In this document: piece by piece, positions 1 to 8,229 of the stretch
Numbering within the stretch: the first letter of the stretch is position 1
Layout: every line of letters starts with the position of its first letter
From: Microbacterium sp. LWH7-1.2
GTDB taxonomy: Bacteria; Actinomycetota; Actinomycetes; Actinomycetales; Microbacteriaceae
Reading direction: 5' to 3'
Length of the DNA stretch: 64,000 bases
NCBI RefSeq assembly: GCF_038397755.1
Contig: NZ_CP151637.1
Location: 62,001 to 126,000 of the forward strand
Position numbers and translations under genes: made by a program
Notes under the pieces: model-generated
What the model was told of the DNA's origin: nothing
The model's input: the letters and a program-made list of their open reading frames with translations, nothing else
Databases searched by the model: none

Positions 1-2
1 CC

Positions 3-137
3 GGCGAAGCCCCGGAGACCAGCGACGGTCTCGACTTCTTCAACACCGGCGTGGCGCTCGTCACCGACCAGCCCGCCGAGGGCGTCGAGTCGATCGACAC
101 CACCGAGGCCGCAGAGATCTGCTGGGGCACCAAGTAA
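3..137 (+). CDS. Sugar ABC transporter substrate-binding protein, 3' end only
   Basis: This is the last 44 codons of a gene that begins before the window, read in frame 3 and ending in TAA at 135-137. The C-terminal text (VALVTDQPAEGVESIDTTEA, then a Cys-Trp tail) looks like the end of a periplasmic-binding-protein-like lipoprotein. The next genes are a CUT2 sugar permease and ATPase, so the natural role is the fructose/ribose-type solute receptor of that transporter. This is inferred mainly from position; too little of the protein is visible to name the sugar. A strong hairpin follows directly and separates this gene from the permease. Confidence 0.75.
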   Translation, partial: GEAPETSDGLDFFNTGVALVTDQPAEGVESIDTTEAAEICWGTK

Positions 138-150
138 TCCGATCCATGAC

Positions 151-190
151 GGATGCTGCGACCGTCACGCCTGCGGCGGTCGCAGCATCC
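151..190 (+). terminator. Perfect 13-bp hairpin between binding-protein and permease genes
   Basis: Left arm GGATGCTGCGACC (151-163) pairs perfectly with GGTCGCAGCATCC (178-190), leaving a 14-nt loop, and TTTCC follows. It lies in the 77-nt gap between the binding-protein stop (137) and the likely permease GTG (215). A partial terminator or mRNA-stabilising hairpin here would give more binding protein than membrane subunits, a common arrangement in binding-protein ABC operons. The short T run suggests incomplete termination. Confidence 0.7.
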
Positions 191-214
191 TTTCCACCCC
201 ACGGAAGTGACACT

Positions 215-1249
215 GTGACTCAGCCAGCTCCACCCACCTCCACCCTCGACCTCGCTGCCGAATTCCTCGACCGGCGTACCCCGCTCGACCGGGTCCGCGG
301 CGTGCTGCACAAGTACCCGGCCATCAGCCCGGCGATCGTGCTCGTGCTCGCCATCATCGTCTTCGGCAGCCTCAACCCGCGGTTCTTCGCGCCGGCGAAC
401 CTCTCGCTCGTCCTCGACCAGGTCTCCGTCGTCGGCACGGTGGCCATCGCGCAGACGCTCATCATCCTCACCGCGGGAATCGACCTCTCGGTCGGCGCCG
501 CCATGATCCTCGCCTCGATGGTGATGGCGCAGACCGCGTTCCACAACGGATTCCCCGCGCCCCTCGCCTTGCTCGCCGGGCTGGTGGCGGCTCTCGCCAC
601 CGGTGCGCTGAACGGTTTCCTCGTCACGCGGGTGAAGCTCCCACCCTTCATCGCGACGCTCGGCACCTTGAACGTGTTCATCGCCCTGACCCTCCTCTAC
701 AGCGGCGGGCAGACCGTGCGCAAAGCCGAGATGCCCGCACTGCTCACGTGGACGGCGACTCCCATCCCGATCGGCGATGTACGGCTGACCGTCGGCGTGC
801 TCATCATGCTCGCGCTCTACGTCCTCGTCGCGTACGTGCTGGGACGCACGGCGTGGGGCCGTCACGTCTACGCCGTCGGTGACGATGCTGAGTCCGCGCG
901 CCTCGCCGGCATCTCGACGAGCCGCGTGCTGATGGGCGTCTACATCGCCGCGGGCGCCGTCCTCGCCGTCGCGGCGTGGATCCAGATCGGCCGCTCGGGC
1001 GCTGCGAGCCCCAATGCGGGCGCGGACCTCAACCTCGACTCGATCACCGCCGTCGTGATCGGCGGGACGTCCCTGTTCGGCGGCCGCGGCGTCATCTGGG
1101 GCACCCTGCTCGGCGCGATCATCGTCGGCGTCTTCCGCAACGGCCTCTTCCTCGCCGGTGTCGACGGCCTCTATCAGACCCTCGCGATCGGCATCCTCGT
1201 CATCGTGGCCGTCGCGGTCGATCAGTGGATCAGAAAGGTACGCAAGTGA
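215..1249 (+). CDS. Sugar ABC transporter permease, CUT2 (FrcC/RbsC-like)
   Basis: Integral membrane subunit of a monosaccharide importer, about 344 residues with multiple hydrophobic segments. The conserved CUT2 permease signatures are visible: a GIDLSVG loop in the first third and the VIGGTSLFGGRG block near the C-terminus. I choose GTG 215 because a GGAAG ribosome site sits at 203-207; an in-frame ATG at 146 would place the start codons inside the preceding hairpin. The gene ends in GTGA, sharing 4 bases with the ATPase start, so the two are probably translationally coupled. Together with the PfkB kinase and GH32 enzyme downstream, the likely substrate is fructose, but ribose or another monosaccharide cannot be excluded. 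Confidence 0.9.
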   Translation: MTQPAPPTSTLDLAAEFLDRRTPLDRVRGVLHKYPAISPAIVLVLAIIVFGSLNPRFFAPANLSLVLDQVSVVGTVAIAQTLIILTAGIDLSVGAAMILASMVMAQTAFHNGFPAPLALLAGLVAALATGALNGFLVTRVKLPPFIATLGTLNVFIALTLLYSGGQTVRKAEMPALLTWTATPIPIGDVRLTVGVLIMLALYVLVAYVLGRTAWGRHVYAVGDDAESARLAGISTSRVLMGVYIAAGAVLAVAAWIQIGRSGAASPNAGADLNLDSITAVVIGGTSLFGGRGVIWGTLLGAIIVGVFRNGLFLAGVDGLYQTLAIGILVIVAVAVDQWIRKVRK

Positions 1250-2046
1250 GCCTCATCGAAGATGCCGTGGAGCCCACCCCGACGCCCCAGGGCGTCCCGG
1301 TGCTCGAGGCGAAGCGCCTCGTCAAGACCTTCGGCCGAGTCGTCGGCCTCGACGGCGTGAGCCTGCAGCTGTTCCCCGGTGAGGTCCTCGCCGTCATCGG
1401 CGACAACGGCGCCGGAAAGTCGACGCTCATCAAGTGCCTCACCGGCGCCTATGTGCCCGACGAGGGCGAGCTGCGGCTCGACGGCGAGCTGGTGCACTTC
1501 AAGCGCCCGCAGGACGCCCGTGCCGCGGGCATCGAGACCGTCTATCAGAACCTCGCTGTTTCACCGGCTCTCGACGTGGCTGCCAATCTGTTCCTCGGGC
1601 GGGAGCGGCGCAAGCCAGGACTGGCCGGAACGGTCTTCCGTGCGCTCGACAAGTCCGGCATGCGCAAGGAAGCACGCGAGCAGGTGCAGAAGCTCGGGAT
1701 CTCGACCCTTCAGGACGTGACCGTCGCGGTCGAGAACCTGTCGGGAGGACAGCGCCAAGCCGTGGCGGTCGCACGCGCCGCGGCGTTCGGCTCGAAGGTC
1801 GTCATCCTCGACGAGCCGACCGCGGCGCTCGGCGTACGCGAGTCCAACCAGGTCCTGGAGCTGATCGAGCGACTGCGCGAACACAACGTGCCGGTCATTC
1901 TGATCTCGCACAACATGCCGCACGTCTTCCAGGTCGCCGACCGGATCCACGTGCAGCGACTCGGCAAGCGCGCTGCGACGATCACTCCGCAGTCGCATTC
2001 GATGACGGATGCCGTCGCCATCATGACCGGAGCCGCACAGGCCTGA
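1246..2046 (+). CDS. Sugar ABC transporter ATP-binding protein, single-domain (FrcA-like)
   Basis: Energising subunit of the CUT2 importer, 266 residues. Visible are the Walker A motif GDNGAGKST, the signature LSGGQRQ, Walker B VVILDEPTAALG and the H-loop ISHN. The start is GTG 1246, overlapping the permease stop by 4 bases. Classic CUT2 ATPases such as RbsA or XylG carry two fused ABC domains (about 500 residues); this one has a single domain like FrcA of fructose importers, and presumably works as a homodimer. The other two CUT2 ATPases in this window are single-domain as well. Confidence 0.93.
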   Translation: MSLIEDAVEPTPTPQGVPVLEAKRLVKTFGRVVGLDGVSLQLFPGEVLAVIGDNGAGKSTLIKCLTGAYVPDEGELRLDGELVHFKRPQDARAAGIETVYQNLAVSPALDVAANLFLGRERRKPGLAGTVFRALDKSGMRKEAREQVQKLGISTLQDVTVAVENLSGGQRQAVAVARAAAFGSKVVILDEPTAALGVRESNQVLELIERLREHNVPVILISHNMPHVFQVADRIHVQRLGKRAATITPQSHSMTDAVAIMTGAAQA

Positions 2047-2110
2047 GACCTCGCTCGGCCGGGGAGCATCCCGGCCCCCGGCCGAGCAGAGCAGAAGGGA
2101 AAGACGAGAC

Positions 2111-2416
2111 ATGGAGCAGATCGTGCTCTACGCCGAGTTCACGGCACGACCGGGCGCCCGCGCCGAGGTCGAGGGACTGATTCGCGGATATGCGGAGGCT
2201 GTCCGCCAGGAGCCCGGGAACGTCGTGTTCGACGTCTACAGACGCGCTGAGGGGGAAGACCGGTTCGTCGTCTTCGAGGTGTACCGCGATCAGACGGCGT
2301 TCGATGCCCACATCGGCGCCGACAAAGGGGCGGCCTTCAACGACGTGCTCGCCCCTCTCATCGTCGGGGGCGCGAGCGAGCTCAGCTTCCTTCACCCGCT
2401 CGAGGCGCGGCTTTGA
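2111..2416 (+). CDS. Antibiotic biosynthesis monooxygenase (ABM) domain protein
   Basis: Small protein of 101 residues forming a single ABM-like dimeric alpha-beta barrel unit, with the usual pattern of an opening beta strand, a helix with EVEGLIRGYAEAV, and the strand FVVFEVYRDQTAFDAH. Relatives include YgiN-type quinol monooxygenases and LsrG-type isomerases. The start ATG follows an AAGGGAAAG ribosome site. It is co-transcribed between the sugar ATPase and the PfkB kinase and overlaps the kinase start by 4 bases. A sugar-phosphate or aldehyde side reaction, as with LsrG in the AI-2 operon, is possible, but the substrate cannot be read from sequence. Confidence 0.85.
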   Translation: MEQIVLYAEFTARPGARAEVEGLIRGYAEAVRQEPGNVVFDVYRRAEGEDRFVVFEVYRDQTAFDAHIGADKGAAFNDVLAPLIVGGASELSFLHPLEARL

Positions 2417-3318
2417 TCGACGCGACGACCACCGACATCGATGTGCTGGTGATCGGCGAGGCCCTGGTCGACATCACGACCACCGGAACAGAGGTGGTCG
2501 AGATGCCGGGCGGCGGTCCCGCGAACGTGGCGCTCGGCCTCGGCCGTCAGGGCATCGCGGTGGCCCTGCTCACCCGGCTGGGCCCCGATGCGCGGGGGAG
2601 CGCGATCACCCGGCACCTCGAGCGGTCCGGCGTGTGGGTGCTGGCCGAGTCGTTCGGCGCAGGCCCGACGTCCACGGCCCACGCCCACATCCTCGACGAC
2701 GGCTCGGCGCGCTACGAGTTCAGCCTCGACTGGACCGCGTCGCGAGAGCGCCTCCCGGTGAGACCGCGCACCATTCACGCGGGATCCGTCGCCGCCTTCC
2801 TCCCGCCCGGCGACGAGGTCGTCCTGGAGCAGATCGACCGGCTCGCCCCCGAGATCGTGACGTTCGATCCGAATATCCGCCCGGCTCTGGTCGGCGATCT
2901 CGATCGAGCGCGAGTGAGGTTCGAGGAGTTCGCACGACGATCCACCGTGCTGAAGCTCTCGGACGAAGACGCCGGCTTCCTGTACCCGGGACTCGACGAA
3001 GCCGGCGTACTGTCGACGATCGGAGGCCTCGGCCCGCGGCTGGTCGCCATCACGCGCGGGGCGCGAGGCGCTGTCCTCGCCGCAGAGGGACGGGTCGTGG
3101 AGGTACCTGGTCGCCGCGTCGTCGTCGCTGACACGATCGGTGCCGGCGATACCTTCATGGCATCCCTCGTCGCTGACTACCCGGCGCTGCACGACGATGA
3201 CCTCACGGAGCAGGCGCTGCGGGAGCTGGCGGTGCGAGCCGTGGACGCCGCCGCGATCACCGTCAGTCGGCCGGGCGCCGACCTCCCTTGGGCCGCAGAG
3301 CTCTCTGTGGCTTCCTGA
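2413..3318 (+). CDS. PfkB-family carbohydrate kinase, probably fructokinase
   Basis: ATP-dependent sugar kinase of 301 residues, normal length for ribokinase/fructokinase. The N-terminal sugar-binding motif is MPGGGPANVALGLGRQG, and the C-terminal anion-hole motif is DTIGAGDTF with catalytic base Asp246. The start is TTG 2413, sharing TTGA with the stop of the ABM gene; no better in-frame start exists nearby. As last gene of the CUT2 operon it most likely phosphorylates the imported monosaccharide, and the neighbouring GH32 beta-fructosidase points to fructose. A strong terminator follows at 3356. Confidence 0.9.
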   Translation: MIDATTTDIDVLVIGEALVDITTTGTEVVEMPGGGPANVALGLGRQGIAVALLTRLGPDARGSAITRHLERSGVWVLAESFGAGPTSTAHAHILDDGSARYEFSLDWTASRERLPVRPRTIHAGSVAAFLPPGDEVVLEQIDRLAPEIVTFDPNIRPALVGDLDRARVRFEEFARRSTVLKLSDEDAGFLYPGLDEAGVLSTIGGLGPRLVAITRGARGAVLAAEGRVVEVPGRRVVVADTIGAGDTFMASLVADYPALHDDDLTEQALRELAVRAVDAAAITVSRPGADLPWAAELSVAS

Positions 3319-3355
3319 TCCCCGCGGCGGGCCTCGAGAGAGCGCCCGGATATCG

Positions 3356-3393
3356 GATGAGCGCCCCCGCGACGTCGAGCGGGGGCGCTCATC
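3356..3393 (+). terminator. Intrinsic-type terminator, 15-bp perfect stem
   Basis: Arms 3356-3370 (GATGAGCGCCCCCGC) and 3379-3393 pair perfectly around the 8-nt loop GACGTCGA. There is no clear T tract, as is usual in high-GC actinobacteria. It closes the CUT2/kinase operon 38 nt after the kinase stop. Confidence 0.85.
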
Positions 3394-3421
3394 GCGTTCG
3401 GGCACAGCGTGGTCACATCAC

Positions 3422-3480
3422 TGATTAACCGCTTGACCATCGGTCATAACGCCGGATATGCTTTGCGTAACCGATTAACC
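3422..3480 (+). promoter_or_regulatory. GH32 operon promoter with two LacI-type operator-like sites
   Basis: A -35 TTGACC (3433-3438) and -10 TATGCT (3457-3462) are 18 bp apart. Two imperfect dyads with the central CG typical of LacI-family operators flank it: one over the -35 (TGATTAACCGCTTGACCA, centre 3430/3431) and one downstream of the -10 (GTAACCGATTAACC, centre 3472/3473). Both contain TAACCG, and GATTAACC recurs exactly at 3423 and 3473. The centres are 42 bp apart, about four helical turns. The LacI regulator encoded at 8230 is the obvious candidate to bind here. The sites are seen; their function is inferred. Confidence 0.7.
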
Positions 3481-3493
3481 AAAGTAGGTGACG

Positions 3494-4966
3494 ATGAGCC
3501 AGCGAGGGTTCTACCAGCCGCAAGGCGCGTGGGTCGGGGATGTCATCCCCTGGGAGGAAGAGGGGGTGTTCCACCTCTTCTACCTGTACGAGTCGCGGCG
3601 CACACCGAAAGAGGGCATGCCGTGGCATCGGGTGGTGACCGACGACCTGACCGAGTTCCGGGATGACCAGGTGGCTCTGCCCTCGGGTGGGCACGGGGCA
3701 TCCGACTTCAACGTCTACACCGGAAGCATCGTGCTCGGCGAAGACGGGACGCACCACGTCTTCTACACGGGACAGAACCCCGACGTGCGGGGTGATGACG
3801 GGCGGCCCCTGCAACTGGTGATGCACGCGACCAGCACAGACGGGATGTGCTCCTGGCAGAGGCATCCGGGCGACACGTTCGGCGCGAGCGCCGGCTACGA
3901 GACGGGGGACTGGCGGGACCCGTTCGTGTTTTGGGACGAGAACGCGAGGGTCTGGCGCATGCTGATCACCGCGCGTCACGCCACCGGACCCTCGCGCCGT
4001 CGCGGTGTCATCGCGCAATGCACATCCCACGACCTCTCGACCTGGGAACCGGCCGAGCCGTTCTGGAACCCGAGAAGGTACCTCGCTCACGAATGCCCCG
4101 AGGTGTTCCAGTGGGGCGACTGGTGGTACCTCGTGTACTCGGAGTTCAGCGACGCCTTCACCACCCGCTACCGGATGGCGCGCAGCCTGGACGGGCCCTG
4201 GCTGGTACCCGAGCACGACACGATCGACGGCCGCGCGTACTACGCGGCGAAATCCGCGGCCCGCGGCGACCGGCGCTTCTTCTTCGGGTGGATCGCCTCC
4301 CGCGAAGGCGGCGCCGACGACGGTGAATGGCAATGGGCGGGGACGATGTCCGTGCTCGAGGCCGAGCAGCGTCGGGACGGCACCCTCGTGTTCCATCCTC
4401 CCACCGAGTTGAGGGAGACCTTCTCGGAGCCGGGGCAAGGCATCCCGACAGGCACCGTGCTGGCCGCCCCCGACGGCTACGTCGACGCGCTGACGGCCGT
4501 CGATGCCCCGTCCGCGTTCCGCCTGCGCGCCCGCTTCGACATCGACGACGCCACGACCGAGTGCGGAGTGCTGCTGCGCGCCGGCGTCGACGGCGACGAG
4601 GGGTACGCGCTCCGCCTCGAGCCTTCGCGCGGGCGCCTCGTCTTCGATCGTTGGCCCCGGCGAGCGACCGGAACGGAGCAGTGGCAGATCTCAGGCGACG
4701 TCCCGTTCGCGATCGAACTGGAACGCCCGTGCCACCTCCCGGCAGGTGAGCACGTCCTGGACGTCATCGTCGACGGCGACCTCTGCGTGGCGACGCTGGA
4801 CGATGCGACGGTGCTGAGCACCCGCCTCTACGACCGTCGGACCGGTCGACTGGGCGCGTTCGTCGGCGAAGGCACTGCCACCCTCCTCGAATTCTCCGTG
4901 TTCTCGCGCGCCGAGACAGACACGGATGAACACCTCCACGCGGACGCGCTCGCCGTCACGCGCTGA
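3494..4966 (+). CDS. Glycoside hydrolase family 32 (beta-fructosidase)
   Basis: Retaining enzyme that hydrolyses beta-linked fructose from sucrose, inulin- or levan-type oligosaccharides; 490 residues. The three GH32 active-site motifs are present: nucleophile motif WVGD (Asp16, in place of the usual WMNDPNG), the RDP motif WRDPF (Asp142, transition-state stabiliser) and the EC motif ECPEVF (Glu200, acid/base). The N-terminal part is the beta propeller and roughly residues 320-490 the beta sandwich. There is no signal peptide, so it acts in the cytoplasm on imported sugar. ATG 3494 is preferred to GTG 3488 because AAAGTAGG sits 5 nt before it. The exact substrate cannot be told from sequence. 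Confidence 0.93.
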   Translation: MSQRGFYQPQGAWVGDVIPWEEEGVFHLFYLYESRRTPKEGMPWHRVVTDDLTEFRDDQVALPSGGHGASDFNVYTGSIVLGEDGTHHVFYTGQNPDVRGDDGRPLQLVMHATSTDGMCSWQRHPGDTFGASAGYETGDWRDPFVFWDENARVWRMLITARHATGPSRRRGVIAQCTSHDLSTWEPAEPFWNPRRYLAHECPEVFQWGDWWYLVYSEFSDAFTTRYRMARSLDGPWLVPEHDTIDGRAYYAAKSAARGDRRFFFGWIASREGGADDGEWQWAGTMSVLEAEQRRDGTLVFHPPTELRETFSEPGQGIPTGTVLAAPDGYVDALTAVDAPSAFRLRARFDIDDATTECGVLLRAGVDGDEGYALRLEPSRGRLVFDRWPRRATGTEQWQISGDVPFAIELERPCHLPAGEHVLDVIVDGDLCVATLDDATVLSTRLYDRRTGRLGAFVGEGTATLLEFSVFSRAETDTDEHLHADALAVTR

Positions 4967-5020
4967 CACCCCGACGTCCGCACCATCCCTTGCAGTACCC
5001 GATCAAAGGAGATTCCCACG

Positions 5021-6358
5021 ATGGCAACCATCACGCGCGGGGCGGCGATGATCGCCGCGGCCGCGGCAACCGCCCTCATCCTCACCAGCTGCGCCGGAAC
5101 CTCCGGCGCTTCCGACCCCACCGACGTCGACCCGGACGGCGAGGTCGTGCCCCGGGAGATCTCGTGGCTGCTGTCTCGGCCGGCCGACGGCGGCGTCATC
5201 ACGGCGATGGAGCAGATCGCCGACGAATACGCCGAAGACCACCCGGGTTTCGGGCTCAACCTCATCACGACGCCCGATCGGCCCTCGTATGTCCAGAAGT
5301 ACGAGACTCTCGCGGCTGCCAACAAACTGCCGGAACTGTTCGACACCGACGCCACGCCGTTCGCACACAAGCTCGCCGAGCAGGGGCGGATGGTGGACGT
5401 GGACGCCCTCCTGGAGGATCTCGGCCTGGCCGACGACTACCGTGAGGCGGCGCTGAACTACCAGCGCTTCGACGACGGCTCGCTGTACATGGTGCCGTTC
5501 GAGTTCCAGCTCGAGTACTTCTGGTACAACGCCGAGCTGCTGGATCAGGCCGGGGTCTCGGTGCCCGCCACGCTCGACGACTTCCCGGCGATGTGCGAAG
5601 CGCTCCGCGCGAAGGGCGTCACCCCGATCGCTCTGGACGGGCAGGACCAGTGGCCGCTCGAGCGGTACATGGCCTACTACCCGTTCCGCCTCGCCGGACC
5701 CGAGTACGTCCAGCAGCTCAAGACGGGGGACGCCTCGTTCGCCGACCCGGCCGGTCGCGCCGCCGCCGAGTGGCTCTACTCGCTCGGCCAGGCCGGCTGC
5801 TTCCAGGAGGGCTTCTCGTCGACGGGGTACGCCGACGCGCAGGCGCTGTTCACGTCCGGGAAGGCGGCGGTGTACAACATCGGCACGTGGGAGCTGAGCA
5901 ACCTGGCGACGGACTCGCTGGACGCGGGCGTACGCGACACGGTCGACTACTTCACCCTTCCGACCATCGAGGGCGCCGTGACCGACGACAACGAGTATGT
6001 GACGCCCTCGGGCATCGGCATGGCGGTGAACACGAAGACGTACGACCCGCTGGTACGCGACTTCCTCGCCTTCGCCCTCGAGCGGTACCCCGAGGTGTAC
6101 GCGGCCACCGGTGCCCTGTCTCCGACCACGACCGCAGCGACGACCGTCCCCGACGATGCGACGCCGTTGTACACCCGTGCGATCGAGCAGGCCGACAGCG
6201 TCGGCCCGCGCATCGCGATGCCGTGGGACACCCAGCTGGACCCGGCGACGAACACCCGCCTGCAGCAGGAGCTGACGCTGCTTGTGCAGGGGGACATCAC
6301 GCCGGACGAGTTCATCGAGACGATGGACGCGACTCTGGCGGAGAACGCCGATGGCTGA
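5021..6358 (+). CDS. CUT1 ABC transporter substrate-binding lipoprotein
   Basis: Extracellular solute-binding protein (family 1, MalE-like), 445 residues. A signal peptide with an Ala-rich hydrophobic core ends in the lipobox LTSC (Cys near residue 24), so the mature protein is membrane-tethered. Body motifs typical of the family include WYNAELLDQAG and a late GTWELSN segment. An AAAGGAG ribosome site precedes ATG 5021. It lies 54 nt after the GH32 gene and overlaps the first permease, so it belongs to the same operon and probably binds a fructose-containing oligosaccharide. Confidence 0.93.
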   Translation: MATITRGAAMIAAAAATALILTSCAGTSGASDPTDVDPDGEVVPREISWLLSRPADGGVITAMEQIADEYAEDHPGFGLNLITTPDRPSYVQKYETLAAANKLPELFDTDATPFAHKLAEQGRMVDVDALLEDLGLADDYREAALNYQRFDDGSLYMVPFEFQLEYFWYNAELLDQAGVSVPATLDDFPAMCEALRAKGVTPIALDGQDQWPLERYMAYYPFRLAGPEYVQQLKTGDASFADPAGRAAAEWLYSLGQAGCFQEGFSSTGYADAQALFTSGKAAVYNIGTWELSNLATDSLDAGVRDTVDYFTLPTIEGAVTDDNEYVTPSGIGMAVNTKTYDPLVRDFLAFALERYPEVYAATGALSPTTTAATTVPDDATPLYTRAIEQADSVGPRIAMPWDTQLDPATNTRLQQELTLLVQGDITPDEFIETMDATLAENADG

Positions 6359-7313
6359 ATCCATCGCGCTAGGGACGGCCGCGTCGCAGTCGCGGCCGTC
6401 CCGGAGGCGGTCGCGCCCGCTCTCGGTTTCCATGCTGCCGAGGCGATCGACGCTGTCCGTGCTCGTGTTCCTCGTTCCACCGCTGCTGCTCTACGGCGTC
6501 GCGGTGCTGCTTCCGATCATCCAGTCGCTGTTCCTCAGTGTGTTCCGCTGGGACGGCATCACCGACATGGTCTTCGTGGGCGTCGACAACTACGTCAAGA
6601 TGTTCAGTCGCGACGACGTCTTCTGGACGGCGTTCGGCAACGCCCTCGGCTACCTCGCGATCTGCCTCATCCTCCAGCTGGGCGGCGCGCTCATCGTCGC
6701 AAGCCTCCTCACGGCGCTGCCGCGCGCTCGTGAACTGGTGAAGACGATGTATCTCCTGCCGGCGATCATCTCGACCGTCGCGATCGCCTTCCTCTTCCAG
6801 CGGATCTACTCGCTCGAACCCGTGGGCCTGCTCAATCAGGTGCTGGCCTGGGTCGGACTGGAGAGCCTCCAGACCGCATGGCTGTCGAACGTGCAGACCG
6901 TGCTGGCTGCGGTGTCCATTCCCGAGGGATGGCGGTTCACCGGCCTCTACATGCTGATCATCTACGCGGCGCTGATCGCCGTCCCGCGCGAGCTGGAGGA
7001 GGCGGCGCGACTGGACGGCGCCTCCTGGTGGCAGGTGTTCTGGCGGATCCGCTTCCCGTACATCCGCCCGGTGTGGATCACCACGACGATCATGGCCACC
7101 ACCTTCGCGCTGCGCGGCTTCGACATCCCCTACCTGCTGACCAACGGAGGACCCGGTCAGGCATCCGAGCTGCTCACGACCTACATGTACAAGACCGCGT
7201 TCGTGCACACCGACTACGGATACGCCAGCGCGATCTCGGTGTTCATCGTGGTCGAATGCCTGGTCGCCGTCGGCATCATCTTCCTGCTCCTTCGCCGAAG
7301 GGACGACTCATGA
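6351..7313 (+). CDS. CUT1 ABC transporter permease, MalF/UgpA type
   Basis: Inner-membrane subunit of 320 residues with about six transmembrane segments after a basic N-terminal tail. The EAA loop that contacts the ATPase is visible (ELEEAARLDGASWWQVFWRI). The start ATG 6351 overlaps the binding-protein stop by 8 bases, indicating coupling. No ATPase gene is present in this operon; CUT1 systems of actinobacteria often share one MsiK-type ATPase encoded elsewhere, which I infer applies here. Confidence 0.93.
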   Translation: MAESIALGTAASQSRPSRRRSRPLSVSMLPRRSTLSVLVFLVPPLLLYGVAVLLPIIQSLFLSVFRWDGITDMVFVGVDNYVKMFSRDDVFWTAFGNALGYLAICLILQLGGALIVASLLTALPRARELVKTMYLLPAIISTVAIAFLFQRIYSLEPVGLLNQVLAWVGLESLQTAWLSNVQTVLAAVSIPEGWRFTGLYMLIIYAALIAVPRELEEAARLDGASWWQVFWRIRFPYIRPVWITTTIMATTFALRGFDIPYLLTNGGPGQASELLTTYMYKTAFVHTDYGYASAISVFIVVECLVAVGIIFLLLRRRDDS

Positions 7314-8227
7314 CCGCTTCCACGCTCCACGCGCCCGCCCCGCCGGCGCCGCCCAGGCCGACCCCGGCGCCGATTCGGCGTCGACCCTCGCGGTCGCCGC
7401 GACTGCGACTGCAGCGGACGCTGCTCACCGTGACCATCGTGCTCATCGTCATCGTGCAGGTCTATCCGCTCCTCTGGCTGTTCGTGACCAGCTTCCGGAC
7501 GGCGGCCGACTTCGCCGCGGGGAACCCGTTCGCCCTCCCGCAGTCGTTCACCCTCGACAACTACGCCCGTGCGTTCGGCACGGGCAACCTGTGGATGAAC
7601 ATCCTCAACAGCCTGATCGTCACGCTGGGCGCCAGCGCCCTCATCGTCATCGCAGGAATGATGGCGGCATATGCGCTGGAGGTGCTGGGCTTCCGCTTGA
7701 GCAACTCGGTGAGGGCGCTGCTGCTGCTGGGGATCATCGTGCCGGTGCAGATCGCCCTGGTGCCGCTGTTCATCGACTACTCGCAGGTCGGCCTGCTCGA
7801 CACCCACATGTCGATGATCATCCCGCTCGCCGCGTTCTCGCTCCCGATGGCGGTGTACCTGTTCTCATCGTTCTACAAGTACATTCCGCGAGAGACGTAT
7901 GAGGCGGCATCCCTCGACGGCGCCGGTCCCTACCGGATCTTCGCCCGCATCACCTTGCCGCTGTCGGTGAACACCATCGTCACCGTGGTGCTCGTGAACA
8001 GCATCTTCATCTGGAACGATTTCATCTTCGCGAACACCTTCGTGCTCTCGGATGGATTGAAGACGATCCCACTGGGTCTGCAAAACTACATCGGAGCGAT
8101 GGGGAACACCGACTGGACTGCGACGTTCGCTGCGGTCTGCGTCACCGTGACTCCGTTGCTGCTCGTGTTCCTGGTCTTGAACAAGGCGATGATCTACGGA
8201 CTCGAGAGCGGAGCGACGAAGGGGTGA
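7310..8227 (+). CDS. CUT1 ABC transporter permease, MalG type
   Basis: Second membrane subunit, 305 residues, starting at ATG 7310 in an ATGA overlap with the first permease. A Pro/Arg-rich N-terminal tail of about 35 residues precedes the first membrane helix. The EAA loop reads YEAASLDGAGPYRIFARI, and the C-terminus has the usual ALESGATKG-like ending. It forms the translocation pore with the preceding permease. The LacI gene begins within a few bases of its stop. Confidence 0.93.
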   Translation: MTASTLHAPAPPAPPRPTPAPIRRRPSRSPRLRLQRTLLTVTIVLIVIVQVYPLLWLFVTSFRTAADFAAGNPFALPQSFTLDNYARAFGTGNLWMNILNSLIVTLGASALIVIAGMMAAYALEVLGFRLSNSVRALLLLGIIVPVQIALVPLFIDYSQVGLLDTHMSMIIPLAAFSLPMAVYLFSSFYKYIPRETYEAASLDGAGPYRIFARITLPLSVNTIVTVVLVNSIFIWNDFIFANTFVLSDGLKTIPLGLQNYIGAMGNTDWTATFAAVCVTVTPLLLVFLVLNKAMIYGLESGATKG

Positions 8228-8229
8228 GG

